A DNA stretch of 18,079 nt from positions 1 to 18,079 of the forward strand of contig JAEZVS010000134.1 of assembly GCA_023443145.1 (NCBI GenBank), written 5' to 3'. A program made the translations under genes and the position numbers. Origin of the DNA: Bacillota bacterium. Its GTDB lineage: Bacteria > Bacillota > Peptococcia > Peptococcales > Peptococcaceae. Positions 1 to 7,667 of the stretch are shown here, piece by piece. The number at the start of each line of letters is the position of its first letter. The first letter of the stretch is position 1. The notes below the pieces were generated by a model that made no database searches, was not told the DNA's origin, and saw only the letters and a program-made list of their open reading frames with translations.

Positions 1-697
1 TGATGGCACCAGCCATGTTATCACATATCACGGTCACATCAATGGCATTTTTATTAAGCTCATAGGCTGTTAATCGTGCCCCTTGAAGCACCGGTCTTGT
101 CTCACAAGCGATTACGGAAAGATCCAAACCTTTTTCTGCCGCTACATAAATCGGTGCCAAGGCGGTTCCATATGGAACCCCTGCCGCCAAGCTTCCTGCA
201 TTGCAGTATGTCATAATGACATCACCGTCATTCAATAAACCGGCTCCTTCATCTCCAATTTTTTTACAAATTTCAGTCAGATGATGTTGCTGTCTTTCTG
301 CTTCTTCATACAAAAGTTTCTTTAGTTCATCAACATTGCTATGACGGTTGTCTTTTAACACTTGAAGCATGGCATCTAATGAGCCATTTAAATTTTTAGC
401 GGTTGGGCGAGATGTACGAAAATATTCATTAGCCGATTTAAGCTGAGCAATAAAATAAAACCAGTCGTCAGTGTGTAGCCCATTCGCGCACATAACCAAT
501 CCGTAGGATGCCAACAAACCGATTGCAGGCGCACCACGCACTTCCATATTGCGAATGGCTTTCCAAACATCATCTAAAGTCTTCAACTCTTTGTAAACAA
601 GTTTATTAGGCAGCTTGGTTTGATCTATAATGGTTAATTTATTTAAAGAAACATCATATTCAACCGAATTTTTCATCATATCCTTTTTAAGTTTCAT
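1..697 (-). CDS. mtnA: S-methyl-5-thioribose-1-phosphate isomerase, 3' end cut by window edge
   Basis: The first 232 residues of an aldose-ketose isomerase of the eIF2B-alpha/beta/delta-like family, which converts methylthioribose-1-phosphate to methylthioribulose-1-phosphate in methionine salvage. I translated the minus strand by hand and found no frameshift. Visible motifs are RGAPAIG (residues 54-60), TSRPTAKNLN (95-104), the catalytic-Cys motif TYCNAGSLA (Cys165) and the catalytic-Asp motif ICDNMAG (Asp226). Family members are about 345 residues, so roughly 110 lie outside the window. The ATG overlaps the stop codon of the upstream phosphorylase gene (ATGA) and has GGAGGG 6 bases upstream, so the two are probably translationally coupled. 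Substrate specificity is inferred from family; some homologues also act on 5-deoxyribose-1-phosphate. Confidence 0.93.
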   Translation of the reverse strand, partial: MKLKKDMMKNSVEYDVSLNKLTIIDQTKLPNKLVYKELKTLDDVWKAIRNMEVRGAPAIGLLASYGLVMCANGLHTDDWFYFIAQLKSANEYFRTSRPTAKNLNGSLDAMLQVLKDNRHSNVDELKKLLYEEAERQQHHLTEICKKIGDEGAGLLNDGDVIMTYCNAGSLAAGVPYGTALAPIYVAAEKGLDLSVIACETRPVLQGARLTAYELNKNAIDVTVICDNMAGAI

Positions 698-1506
698 AGC
701 TGTCCCTCCATGGCTTTAATAAATGAGCCAATCAGCATATTGAATGTGCGTGCAGATTTTGCACCGGTCTCTAATACTTCCTCTTCTGTCAGGCGTTGAT
801 CCAAAATTCCAGCGGCCATATTGGTGATACAAGAAATACCCACCACACGCATTCGTAGTGCATTCGCTACTATCGACTCCGGAACAGTAGACATACCTAC
901 TGCATCCGCTCCCAACAATCGAAAAGCTCTGATTTCAGCAGGCGTTTCGTAACTTGGACCACTGGTGGCCAAATAAATACCTTTATGCAGTAAAATCCCA
1001 CTGTTTTCCGCCACTTCCTCCATAAGGGCAGAAAGTTTCGGATCATACGCATAGGTCATGTCCGGAAATCTTAATTCATCTGATTTTTTTGGTCCAACCA
1101 GTGGATTTCTTCCAATAAAATTAATATGATCTCGAATCAACATCAAGTCACCGGGCGAATAACTAAGATTAATGCCACCGCTGGCATTAGTCAGAATCAA
1201 ATAGCGGATCCCCAGCTGAGCCATCAATCGTATGGGATAGACCACATCTTCAAAAGAATGTCCTTCATAATAGTGCAGCCGGCCCTGCATAAGCAAAACA
1301 TTAATTCCTGAGTATTCTCCAACCACAAAGGCTCCGCGATGACCGGGAGCCGTTGCCGCCGGCATATGCGAGATGTCACAAAATGGCACTACATGCTTAT
1401 TCGTCAACTCATTTTCGAATTGATTTAAACCTGAGCCCAAAACGACTGCAATAAGAGGCTTTCTATTCGCAATAGGACTTAAAACCTCATCACCTTGATA
1501 ACGCAT
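694..1506 (-). CDS. Purine-nucleoside phosphorylase (PNP/MTAP family), possibly atypical 5' site
   Basis: A 270-residue trimeric-type nucleoside phosphorylase that splits purine nucleosides with phosphate. Motifs: LGSGL phosphate loop (23-27), GRLHYYEG (75-82), TNASGGI (106-112), GPSYETPAE (183-191), GMSTVPE (204-210) and CITNMAAG with Asn229. By family knowledge the Glu in YET and the Asn in ITN point to 6-oxopurines (inosine, guanosine) rather than adenine. Where most PNPs have a His in an 'LSHEEVLE'-type motif that contacts the ribose 5'-OH, this protein has LTEEEVLE (Glu241). The start is the ATG at 1506, because GGAGGTG lies just before it; a TTG 12 bases upstream overlaps that ribosome site and is unlikely. 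It follows ftsX by 15 bases and overlaps mtnA. The neighbour suggests a role in methylthio- or deoxy-nucleoside salvage, which is inference. Confidence 0.9.
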   Translation of the reverse strand: MRYQGDEVLSPIANRKPLIAVVLGSGLNQFENELTNKHVVPFCDISHMPAATAPGHRGAFVVGEYSGINVLLMQGRLHYYEGHSFEDVVYPIRLMAQLGIRYLILTNASGGINLSYSPGDLMLIRDHINFIGRNPLVGPKKSDELRFPDMTYAYDPKLSALMEEVAENSGILLHKGIYLATSGPSYETPAEIRAFRLLGADAVGMSTVPESIVANALRMRVVGISCITNMAAGILDQRLTEEEVLETGAKSARTFNMLIGSFIKAMEGQL

Positions 1507-1521
1507 GAGCACCTCCAAAGT

Positions 1522-2418
1522 CTAGAATTTTAAATATTTTTTTACTGCAAACCCACTCCCCAGCGCGCCCATTAAGGCGCCACAAACAATAAGACCCAAG
1601 TAAATACCTAAAATGACTTCTTGTTGATGATAGAACGGAACAAAAGGAAGATGCGACAGCATATACTCTTCGAAACTGTTATACCCATAAAAAAGTGCTA
1701 AAACAGCTAAAAGAGAGCCGACACAACCTATGAATATTCCTTCAAGAAAAAAAGGTGCACGAATAAAAGATCGTGATGCTCCAATAATTGCCATAATTCG
1801 GATCTCATCATGGCGATTAGAGACTGTCAGACTAATGGTGCTATTAATTAAAAAAATTGTCGCTAAAACCAACAATAAAATAACCAGCAATGCAAAGTAC
1901 TTGAAAGTTTCATTAATTTTAACAAAATTATTCACCACGCCCTGACCATAATTGACATCTTGAATTCCGGGAATTCCTTCGAGTTTTTTGGCGATGGCAT
2001 CACTTTGAGCAGCTTTTTCAATTTCAATTTTATATGCATCCGGCAGCGGATTATCGCCACCTAAGGTGTCTTCCAAGTTAAAGTTTCTATTTTCTTCAAA
2101 CTCTTTATTCAAATATTTCAATGCTTCTTCACGACTTACAAAACGAATGGATTGTACGCCTGAAATTTTTTTTATTTTATCACCGATGGATTCCGCCTCT
2201 TTTTTATCCACACTATGATCTAAAAAAGCGACAATTTCCAATTCCTTTTCCACTTTTTTTGCAGCATTTTGACTGTTTAACACAGCCAAGATAGCCATTC
2301 CAAATATTAATAATGTGATAAATATAGTAAGAACAGTTAAAAATGCCATACCTTTATGGCGAAAAAGCGCACGAAACGCATCACGGAAGGCATATTTAGA
2401 TAAATGTAGTAATTGCAT
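1522..2418 (-). CDS. ftsX: Cell division protein FtsX (permease-like subunit)
   Basis: A 298-residue membrane protein with the FtsX layout: a cytoplasmic N-terminus, a first membrane segment (about residues 25-48), an extracellular domain of about 120 residues containing VQSIRFVSREEALKYL, and three further membrane segments in the C-terminal part. Between the second and third segments is the conserved cytoplasmic loop with SNRHDEIRIMAIIGAS, where FtsX-type permeases couple to the ATPase. With FtsE it forms an ABC-type complex that does not transport but passes ATP-driven conformational change to cell-wall hydrolases outside. The ATG shares one base with the ftsE stop (TGATG) and has GGAGG 7 bases upstream, so it is translationally coupled to ftsE. 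Assignment rests on topology, motifs and the ftsE neighbour. Confidence 0.95.
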   Translation of the reverse strand: MQLLHLSKYAFRDAFRALFRHKGMAFLTVLTIFITLLIFGMAILAVLNSQNAAKKVEKELEIVAFLDHSVDKKEAESIGDKIKKISGVQSIRFVSREEALKYLNKEFEENRNFNLEDTLGGDNPLPDAYKIEIEKAAQSDAIAKKLEGIPGIQDVNYGQGVVNNFVKINETFKYFALLVILLLVLATIFLINSTISLTVSNRHDEIRIMAIIGASRSFIRAPFFLEGIFIGCVGSLLAVLALFYGYNSFEEYMLSHLPFVPFYHQQEVILGIYLGLIVCGALMGALGSGFAVKKYLKF

Positions 2419-3107
2419 CAAACAACCTCCGTCACAGCAGAGTCGCCCACAATGCGCCCGTTATTTAAGCGAACCACACGATGCGGATGAGCATCAACCA
2501 AATATTGGCTGTGTGTGGCCATAATAACCGTCGCTCCTGTTGCATGGATATTTTCCAACAACGCAATGATTTCCTTTGCGGTATTCTGATCAAGATTGCC
2601 GGTCGGCTCATCCGCTATAATAAATCTCGGATTATTGACAATTGCCCTAGCTATAGCAATGCGCTGCTGTTCTCCAGCAGAAAGCTCATCGGGGCGGTGC
2701 TTACGCCGCGCACTAAGACCGACAAAATCTAAAACTTGGTTAGAGCGTTTTCGTACTTCTCTGCCGGAAAGTCCCACACACTCTGCTGCAAATGCTATGT
2801 TTTCGTATGCTGTTCTATCAGACAGAAGGCGGAAGTTTTGAAAAACAAAGCCAATATTACGTCGATATTGTGCGACTTTATGATCTTTAAGCTGATTGAG
2901 CCGGACGCCGCCAACAATAATATCGCCTTTTGTTGCTGAATATTCTTTTATAAGCAGTTTAATCAAAGTCGACTTCCCGACGCCGCTGGCACCGACAATA
3001 TAGACGAATTCACCGTCGATAATTTTCAAATGAATATCGGACAACGCCGTTGTCCCATTCTTAAATATCTTACTAACACCATTAAATTGGATCATGCTAT
3101 CAACCAT
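2418..3107 (-). CDS. ftsE: Cell division ATP-binding protein FtsE
   Basis: An ABC ATPase of about 229 residues, partner of FtsX in the septal or cell-wall hydrolase activating complex at the membrane. Motifs: Walker A GASGVGKST (39-47), Q-loop VFQNFRLL, signature LSAGEQQR (140-147), Walker B IIADEPTGNLD (from 161) and the H-switch MATHS. The signature has Ala at the second position, where Gly is usual. The start is uncertain: the ATG at 3107 has GGAAAG just upstream and is chosen here, but the ATG at 3095 gives the N-terminus MIQFNGVSK that is typical of FtsE. It is the first gene of the ftsE-ftsX-pnp-mtnA unit and has its own promoter immediately upstream. Confidence 0.94.
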   Translation of the reverse strand: MVDSMIQFNGVSKIFKNGTTALSDIHLKIIDGEFVYIVGASGVGKSTLIKLLIKEYSATKGDIIVGGVRLNQLKDHKVAQYRRNIGFVFQNFRLLSDRTAYENIAFAAECVGLSGREVRKRSNQVLDFVGLSARRKHRPDELSAGEQQRIAIARAIVNNPRFIIADEPTGNLDQNTAKEIIALLENIHATGATVIMATHSQYLVDAHPHRVVRLNNGRIVGDSAVTEVV

Positions 3108-3130
3108 ACTTTCCAAGTAGACGTACTCAT

Positions 3131-3160
3131 ATTATGAAATATATTTAAGTCCTATGTCAA
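3131..3160 (-). promoter_or_regulatory. Sigma-A-like promoter of ftsE-ftsX-pnp-mtnA
   Basis: On the minus strand there is a consensus -35 box TTGACA (3160-3155), an 18-base spacer and a -10 box CATAAT (3136-3131). It lies just past the stop codon of the upstream kinase gene. Transcription would start near 3124, giving a leader of about 17 bases to the ATG at 3107. This suggests ftsEX can be expressed independently of the eight-gene cluster upstream. Confidence 0.65.
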
Positions 3161-3162
3161 TA

Positions 3163-4047
3163 TTAATATATAAACTGTATTTGCCTATGATCAACTGAAA
3201 TGATCGCTTCTGTAACACTGCCTCCTTCTTCACCGTCAAGTGTCCAATTGATGGGTACTTCACTTTTTATTTTAATATGTTTACCGTGAAAACAGCGAAT
3301 AATATCGTTGTTATAATCTTTGTCCTTCACAGACTTAATTAGTTTCTGAATATCTAGAGGACTCTGTGGCGCACGTATTGACAAGACTTCCAACACACCA
3401 TCTGCCATTGATACCTCATTTTCGGAAAACTGAAGCAATCCGCCAAGAGATAAGGAATTTGTCACTGCAAAAAAACAATATTTTCCGCAATATTGCTGTC
3501 CATCAATCGAAATAGAAAGAGAAAACTCTTGATTAAGTTCGGGAATCTTCTTAGCACCTTCAAAGTAATAAGCCAGTCTACCAAAAGCATTTTTTAGTGC
3601 TTGCGGCGTTGAGAAGGATACATCGGTAAAAAGACCACATGCGGCTACATAGCAAAAATGTTGGTGATTAAATCGTCCAATATCATGAGGCCGAGGCTTG
3701 ATGCGCATAATATCATGAGCGGCTTGCAGGGGAAAGCGGCTTAAGTCGTGACTGACTGCAAAATCATTGGTCGTTCCTGCCGGAATATAGCCTAATGTGA
3801 CATCCCTGTCTAGTGTGAGCATGCCATTGACAACCTCATTTAATGTGCCATCTCCGCCGGCACATACTATAAGATCATATTGATCGCCGTAATCTACAAC
3901 AAACTTTGTGGCATCACCATTTTTACGCGTCATGTATATACTAACGATATAACCTCGATCAGAAAAAATTCGAACAATGCCCATCAAATTATCCCTAATG
4001 ATGGAACGACCTGCCGCCGGATTTATGATAAACATCATTCGTTTCAA
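3163..4047 (-). CDS. Diacylglycerol/lipid kinase family protein (YegS/DgkB-like)
   Basis: A 294-residue soluble lipid kinase of the DAGK catalytic-domain family, which phosphorylates diacylglycerol or a related lipid or sphingoid substrate at the membrane surface. It has the NPAAG N-terminal motif and the nucleotide-binding motif AGGDGTLNEVVNG (GGDGT at 64-68), then PAGTTNDFA, and a C-terminal beta domain ending in WTLDGEEGG, as in YegS and DgkB. The start is taken as the TTG at 4047, because GAGGGTGG sits 5 bases before it; a GTG at 4056 lies inside that site and ATGs at 4038 and 4035 are further away. It follows murI by 19 bases and is the last gene of the cluster that starts at yhbY. Whether it is the essential DgkB, recycling diacylglycerol from lipoteichoic acid synthesis, cannot be told. 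Confidence 0.88.
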   Translation of the reverse strand: MKRMMFIINPAAGRSIIRDNLMGIVRIFSDRGYIVSIYMTRKNGDATKFVVDYGDQYDLIVCAGGDGTLNEVVNGMLTLDRDVTLGYIPAGTTNDFAVSHDLSRFPLQAAHDIMRIKPRPHDIGRFNHQHFCYVAACGLFTDVSFSTPQALKNAFGRLAYYFEGAKKIPELNQEFSLSISIDGQQYCGKYCFFAVTNSLSLGGLLQFSENEVSMADGVLEVLSIRAPQSPLDIQKLIKSVKDKDYNNDIIRCFHGKHIKIKSEVPINWTLDGEEGGSVTEAIISVDHRQIQFIY

Positions 4048-4066
4048 AATGACCACCCTCTATTGC

Positions 4067-4855
4067 TTACTTAATAATGGCTTCGGCTCGCTTCAAACAT
4101 TTTTCAAAAAAACATACGGCAGATTCACTAGATGTTTGCCCAGATGTCATAAAACGAATGGTGGGAGTTGTATGATCATCTATTGCTTTTGGAATCAATG
4201 ACATCACCCGGCGCACAGTTCCAGAATTCCCGTCAATAATTGCCACATTTGCAGGTAATAGCCGGCGAATAATAGGATAAAAATAAATAAAATGTGTACA
4301 ACCCAAGACCAAGGTTTGCACCTCTGACCAATCCGTTTTTTTAAAAACGTCTTTAAGATATCCCTCGACTTCTGCACCGTCGAACAGACCTTGCTCTGCA
4401 AAAGTCACCAAAGCTTGTAAAGAAAGTTTAATGATTCGATCGCCAATATGAAGACTGTTGATCAAATCGTTTAATTTTTCAAGCTTTAAAGTTAGGTCAG
4501 TGGCTGTCACAACAATTCGTTTGTTGTGTTCCACTTTATGATGCGCAGCTGGTTTGACCGCAGGCTCCATACCGACAATATGAAAATCCGGACGCTCATA
4601 CGTTGCTCTTAACGAATTGATCGCAACACTTGTCGCTGTATTACAGGCCAATATCAACACATCAGGTTGAAAAGGAATGACCGCCTGCATCATTTGATCT
4701 ATATATTTTTTTATTTCCTCAGGATTTTTATTACCGTAAGGTACATGTGCAAGGTCTGCATAATATAAATAATTTGCTTGTGGATGTACCTGCCTTAAGG
4801 CGGCCAGCAAAGTCAATCCGCCAACACCTGAGTCAAAAACAGCAATATTCGTCAC
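4067..4855 (-). CDS. murI: Glutamate racemase
   Basis: A 262-residue cofactor-independent racemase that makes D-glutamate for peptidoglycan. It begins with the family motif IAVFDSGVGGLT (Asp8) and carries both catalytic cysteines: LACNTATS (Cys71) and LGCTHF (Cys186, with His188). PYGNK around residue 40 is also typical. The length is normal. The start is a GTG that overlaps the stop codon of rsfS (GTGA) with GAGGCG upstream, so translation is probably coupled to rsfS. Its place in the cluster puts wall precursor supply together with the downstream lipid kinase and ftsEX. Confidence 0.96.
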   Translation of the reverse strand: MTNIAVFDSGVGGLTLLAALRQVHPQANYLYYADLAHVPYGNKNPEEIKKYIDQMMQAVIPFQPDVLILACNTATSVAINSLRATYERPDFHIVGMEPAVKPAAHHKVEHNKRIVVTATDLTLKLEKLNDLINSLHIGDRIIKLSLQALVTFAEQGLFDGAEVEGYLKDVFKKTDWSEVQTLVLGCTHFIYFYPIIRRLLPANVAIIDGNSGTVRRVMSLIPKAIDDHTTPTIRFMTSGQTSSESAVCFFEKCLKRAEAIIK

Positions 4856-5229
4856 ATTGTCGCCTCTTCACCGGATAGCAGCCATAAATCTGTATTCACT
4901 TGAGGTGCATCTCCCCAAAGTTTGTCCAATTGATAATGGTCTCTTTCTTCTTTAATAAATATATGAACAACAATATCAATATAATCCATTAATATCCAAT
5001 CGCCGGTTTTGCTTCCTTCTGTGTGCAATGGACGTATCGCAAACTTTTCTTTAAAATCTTTATCAATATGGCGTTCAATGGCTTGCGCATGCATACGGTT
5101 CAGCGCTGTTGCTATGACAAAGTAGTCTGCTACAGAGGACAAATCTGAAATGTCAATGACATTTATGTGTTCACCTTTATTCTTATCAATGATTCTTACC
5201 AGCCATTCCAATTGTTCAGTAACACTCAT
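4852..5229 (-). CDS. rsfS: Ribosome silencing factor RsfS
   Basis: A 125-residue RsfS/YbeB/Iojap protein. In the family it binds ribosomal protein uL14 on the 50S subunit and blocks joining with the 30S, lowering translation in starvation or stationary phase. Visible family features are the VIDISDLSSVADYFVIAT stretch, the GDWILMDYIDIVVHIF stretch and a C-terminal YQLDKLWGDAP, with WGDA close to invariant. The ATG at 5229 has GGGAG 7 bases upstream. Longer readings start inside yqeK and lack a ribosome site. It lies 34 bases after yqeK and overlaps murI by four bases. The nadD-yqeK-rsfS order is common in Bacillota. Confidence 0.95.
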   Translation of the reverse strand: MSVTEQLEWLVRIIDKNKGEHINVIDISDLSSVADYFVIATALNRMHAQAIERHIDKDFKEKFAIRPLHTEGSKTGDWILMDYIDIVVHIFIKEERDHYQLDKLWGDAPQVNTDLWLLSGEEATM

Positions 5230-5263
5230 GTAAGCACTCCCTTCATGTTCAATTGATTTTATC

Positions 5264-5815
5264 TTAGCTTTGCAGCTCATTCCAAAGGTGGATGGCATCG
5301 GGATGAATGATGGACCGTTTTTCCATTAACCAACACATCGTTGATTGCAAGCATAAAACCAAGGCTTCATCTAAACTATAATAGGCAATTTCTCGGATTT
5401 TTTCAACGCCGGGCGTGCGTCGACCCGGTTCAATATAATCCGCTATATAGATTATTTTATCCAGAGTGCTCATATGGGGCGCGCCTGTCGTATGGCGTTC
5501 AATGGCTGTTAAGATCTCTTTATCAGTCACAATATGGGCTTCTTTTAACAAAAAAGCACCGACAGCGCCATGCAAAATTTGGGGCAAGGATCTCTCGCAT
5601 TCATATCGGATAAGCTGTTCGCGCTCAGCAATTTCAAGAAGCTCTCGACCACTTAGATTTTTTGCATAATCATGTAACCAACCAGCCGCTTCTGCTGCCT
5701 CAACATTTATGTGATAATGCTCAGCCAACTTCATTGCCATGTCAGCAACGCGTTTTGAATGTGCCGCGCGACCGGCACTCAAACGTTTATCGATGAGTCG
5801 CTGCCACTCCTTCAT
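5264..5815 (-). CDS. yqeK: HD-domain hydrolase YqeK (probable symmetrical Ap4A hydrolase)
   Basis: A 183-residue HD-superfamily metal phosphohydrolase. YqeK homologues hydrolyse diadenosine tetraphosphate symmetrically to two ADP. The metal-binding set is visible: AAHSKR (His19), WLHDYAK (His48-Asp49), LHGAVGA, ERHTTGAP and the distal Asp in IIYIADYIEPGR. The ATG at 5815 overlaps the nadD stop (ATGA) with GGAGGGGAAGG directly before it, so the two are coupled. Pairing with nadD is conserved in Bacillota and fits nucleotide housekeeping. Activity is by family; nothing in the sequence looks broken. Confidence 0.92.
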   Translation of the reverse strand: MKEWQRLIDKRLSAGRAAHSKRVADMAMKLAEHYHINVEAAEAAGWLHDYAKNLSGRELLEIAEREQLIRYECERSLPQILHGAVGAFLLKEAHIVTDKEILTAIERHTTGAPHMSTLDKIIYIADYIEPGRRTPGVEKIREIAYYSLDEALVLCLQSTMCWLMEKRSIIHPDAIHLWNELQS

Positions 5816-6432
5816 CCTTCCCCTCCTTTGCCAATATGATAAAGTTGATTGTCTTGAATATATTGCCACACCTTGGTCGGCAGCCCGTATGAGCCGCCTT
5901 GTTTATGAATCATTAAATGTCGAATTTGACTGGATGACAGATCCAATTCCGGTATGCCGAGAAGCATCATTCCTTCTCGACTTTGAGCAGCCTGCCTTTC
6001 CAATTCTTCATCACCATTTCGCTCATATCCCGGTCTGCTCGCGATGATCACAGATGCATAATCAAAAAGACGTTGCCACGAATACCACGTTCGCAATTGA
6101 TGATAGGCATCTGCACCGCACATCAAATAAAGAGACCAATCCGCATGAGCGTGTTTCAGAGAAGCCAGCGTATCTACAGTATAAGAAGGGCCGTTGCGCG
6201 CAGATTCCATGGCACTTACTTGCACATACGACAAATCTTCAAACGCCAGAGAAGTCATCCGTAAGCGGTCTTCAAAGCTTTGTTGACATGTCACATTTTT
6301 ATGAGGGGCTTTAAAGGCCACCACCACCATAATCAAATCAAATGCCATTCGGCGTTGAATGGATGCCACAAGATGACGATGGCCTTCATGTGGCGGGTCA
6401 AAGCTGCCACCAAATATACCGACACGTTTCAC
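5812..6432 (-). CDS. nadD: Nicotinate-nucleotide adenylyltransferase
   Basis: A 206-residue nucleotidyltransferase that converts nicotinate mononucleotide and ATP to deamido-NAD. Motifs: the adenylyl-transfer GIFGGSFDPPHEGH near the N-terminus (HxGH), the central PHK, SYTVDTL, LYLMCGADA, and the C-terminal LDLSSSQIR that binds ATP. The start is a GTG overlapping the proA stop codon (GTGA), so translation likely depends on ribosomes finishing proA; the upstream ribosome site is weak. The length is usual. It is coupled in turn to yqeK. Confidence 0.95.
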   Translation of the reverse strand: MKRVGIFGGSFDPPHEGHRHLVASIQRRMAFDLIMVVVAFKAPHKNVTCQQSFEDRLRMTSLAFEDLSYVQVSAMESARNGPSYTVDTLASLKHAHADWSLYLMCGADAYHQLRTWYSWQRLFDYASVIIASRPGYERNGDEELERQAAQSREGMMLLGIPELDLSSSQIRHLMIHKQGGSYGLPTKVWQYIQDNQLYHIGKGGEG

Positions 6433-7667
6433 GCGCGTATCTGTCCTTCCCCTAAGATGGTGTATTTATGGCTGGTCAGCGCCGCAATGCCCATGGGCCC
6501 GCGTGCATGCATTTTTTGCGTACTGATGCCGATTTCAGCACCGAAGCCAAACTGACTGCCGTCACTAAAACGACTGGAGGCATTAATATAAACACAGGCC
6601 GCGTCAATTTCCTTTAAGAATTTTCTTGTAAGCGAATAATCTTCACTTACCATCACCTCAGAATGGCCGGTGCCGTATGTATTGATGTGATGGATGGCTT
6701 CATCCGCACTCTCCACCACCCGCACCGCAATGACCAGATCATGAAATTCTGTTGCATAATCTTCTTCCGTCGCCGGAAGCGCCGCCTCATACCGTGCGCG
6801 TGTTTCTTCACAGCCTCGAATTTCCACCCCGTGAGAAGATAAGTCATTTAATGCGATCTGTAAAAAGCGGTCCGCCACATCACGATGCACAAGGAGCGTT
6901 TCCAGTGCGTTGCATACGCCCGGACGCTGTACTTTACCATTCATAAGGATTTGACGCGCCTTATCCAGATCAGCCGCCGCATCTACATAAAGATGGCAAT
7001 TTCCCACACCGGTGGCAATCACCGGCACAGTGGCATGCTGGACCACTGAAGATATAAGTTTGCTGCCACCGCGAGGAATGGCCAAATCAACATACTCATT
7101 TAAGGAAAGCAGCTCATTTACCGATTCATGACGGACATCTTCTACCAATTGCACCGCATCCCTGGGCACAGCAGTCCCCTCTGCAGCCTCTTGTAATATT
7201 TGGGCAATAATACTGTTGGATGAAAGTGCACTTCGGCTGCCGCGCAAAATCACTGCATTACCGCTTTTCAGACAAAGTCCGACGGCGTCTACAGTCACAT
7301 TAGGACGAGCCTCATAAACCATCGCCACGACGCCCAACGGGACCCGCACCTTGGATATTTCCAAGCCATCTTTATTGATCCATGTCTCGTCAATAGCCCC
7401 AATGGGATCGGGCAATGCCATTAAATCAAGCAAGCCGTCTGCCATATCTTTAATGCGGCTTTCCGTTAATGTCAACCGGTCAATGAGCGCGTCACTCATG
7501 CCTTCGGCTTTTCCGCGTTGCACATCTTTTAAATTGGCCGCTAAAATATCTCCTTGGCGGCGCACTAGAGCCGCTGCCATACACTGCAGCGCGTTATTTT
7601 TTTCTTCATTTGTCAGTAAGGCCATTGTCTTAGATGCGCATTTGGCGCGCTTTGCCAGTTCAATCAT
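6429..7667 (-). CDS. proA: Glutamate-5-semialdehyde dehydrogenase (gamma-glutamyl phosphate reductase)
   Basis: A 412-residue NADPH-dependent reductase, the second step of proline synthesis from glutamate. It shows the ALDH-like fold features of ProA: VVAMVYEARPNVTVDA, a KSGNAVILRG stretch, TGVGNCHLYVD and the catalytic cysteine in KVQRPGVCNALET (Cys252). The ATG at 7667 is preceded by GGAGGGACAAT and lies inside the last codons of proB (8-base overlap), so proBA are coupled. Length and motifs are complete. Confidence 0.97.
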   Translation of the reverse strand: MIELAKRAKCASKTMALLTNEEKNNALQCMAAALVRRQGDILAANLKDVQRGKAEGMSDALIDRLTLTESRIKDMADGLLDLMALPDPIGAIDETWINKDGLEISKVRVPLGVVAMVYEARPNVTVDAVGLCLKSGNAVILRGSRSALSSNSIIAQILQEAAEGTAVPRDAVQLVEDVRHESVNELLSLNEYVDLAIPRGGSKLISSVVQHATVPVIATGVGNCHLYVDAAADLDKARQILMNGKVQRPGVCNALETLLVHRDVADRFLQIALNDLSSHGVEIRGCEETRARYEAALPATEEDYATEFHDLVIAVRVVESADEAIHHINTYGTGHSEVMVSEDYSLTRKFLKEIDAACVYINASSRFSDGSQFGFGAEIGISTQKMHARGPMGIAALTSHKYTILGEGQIRA

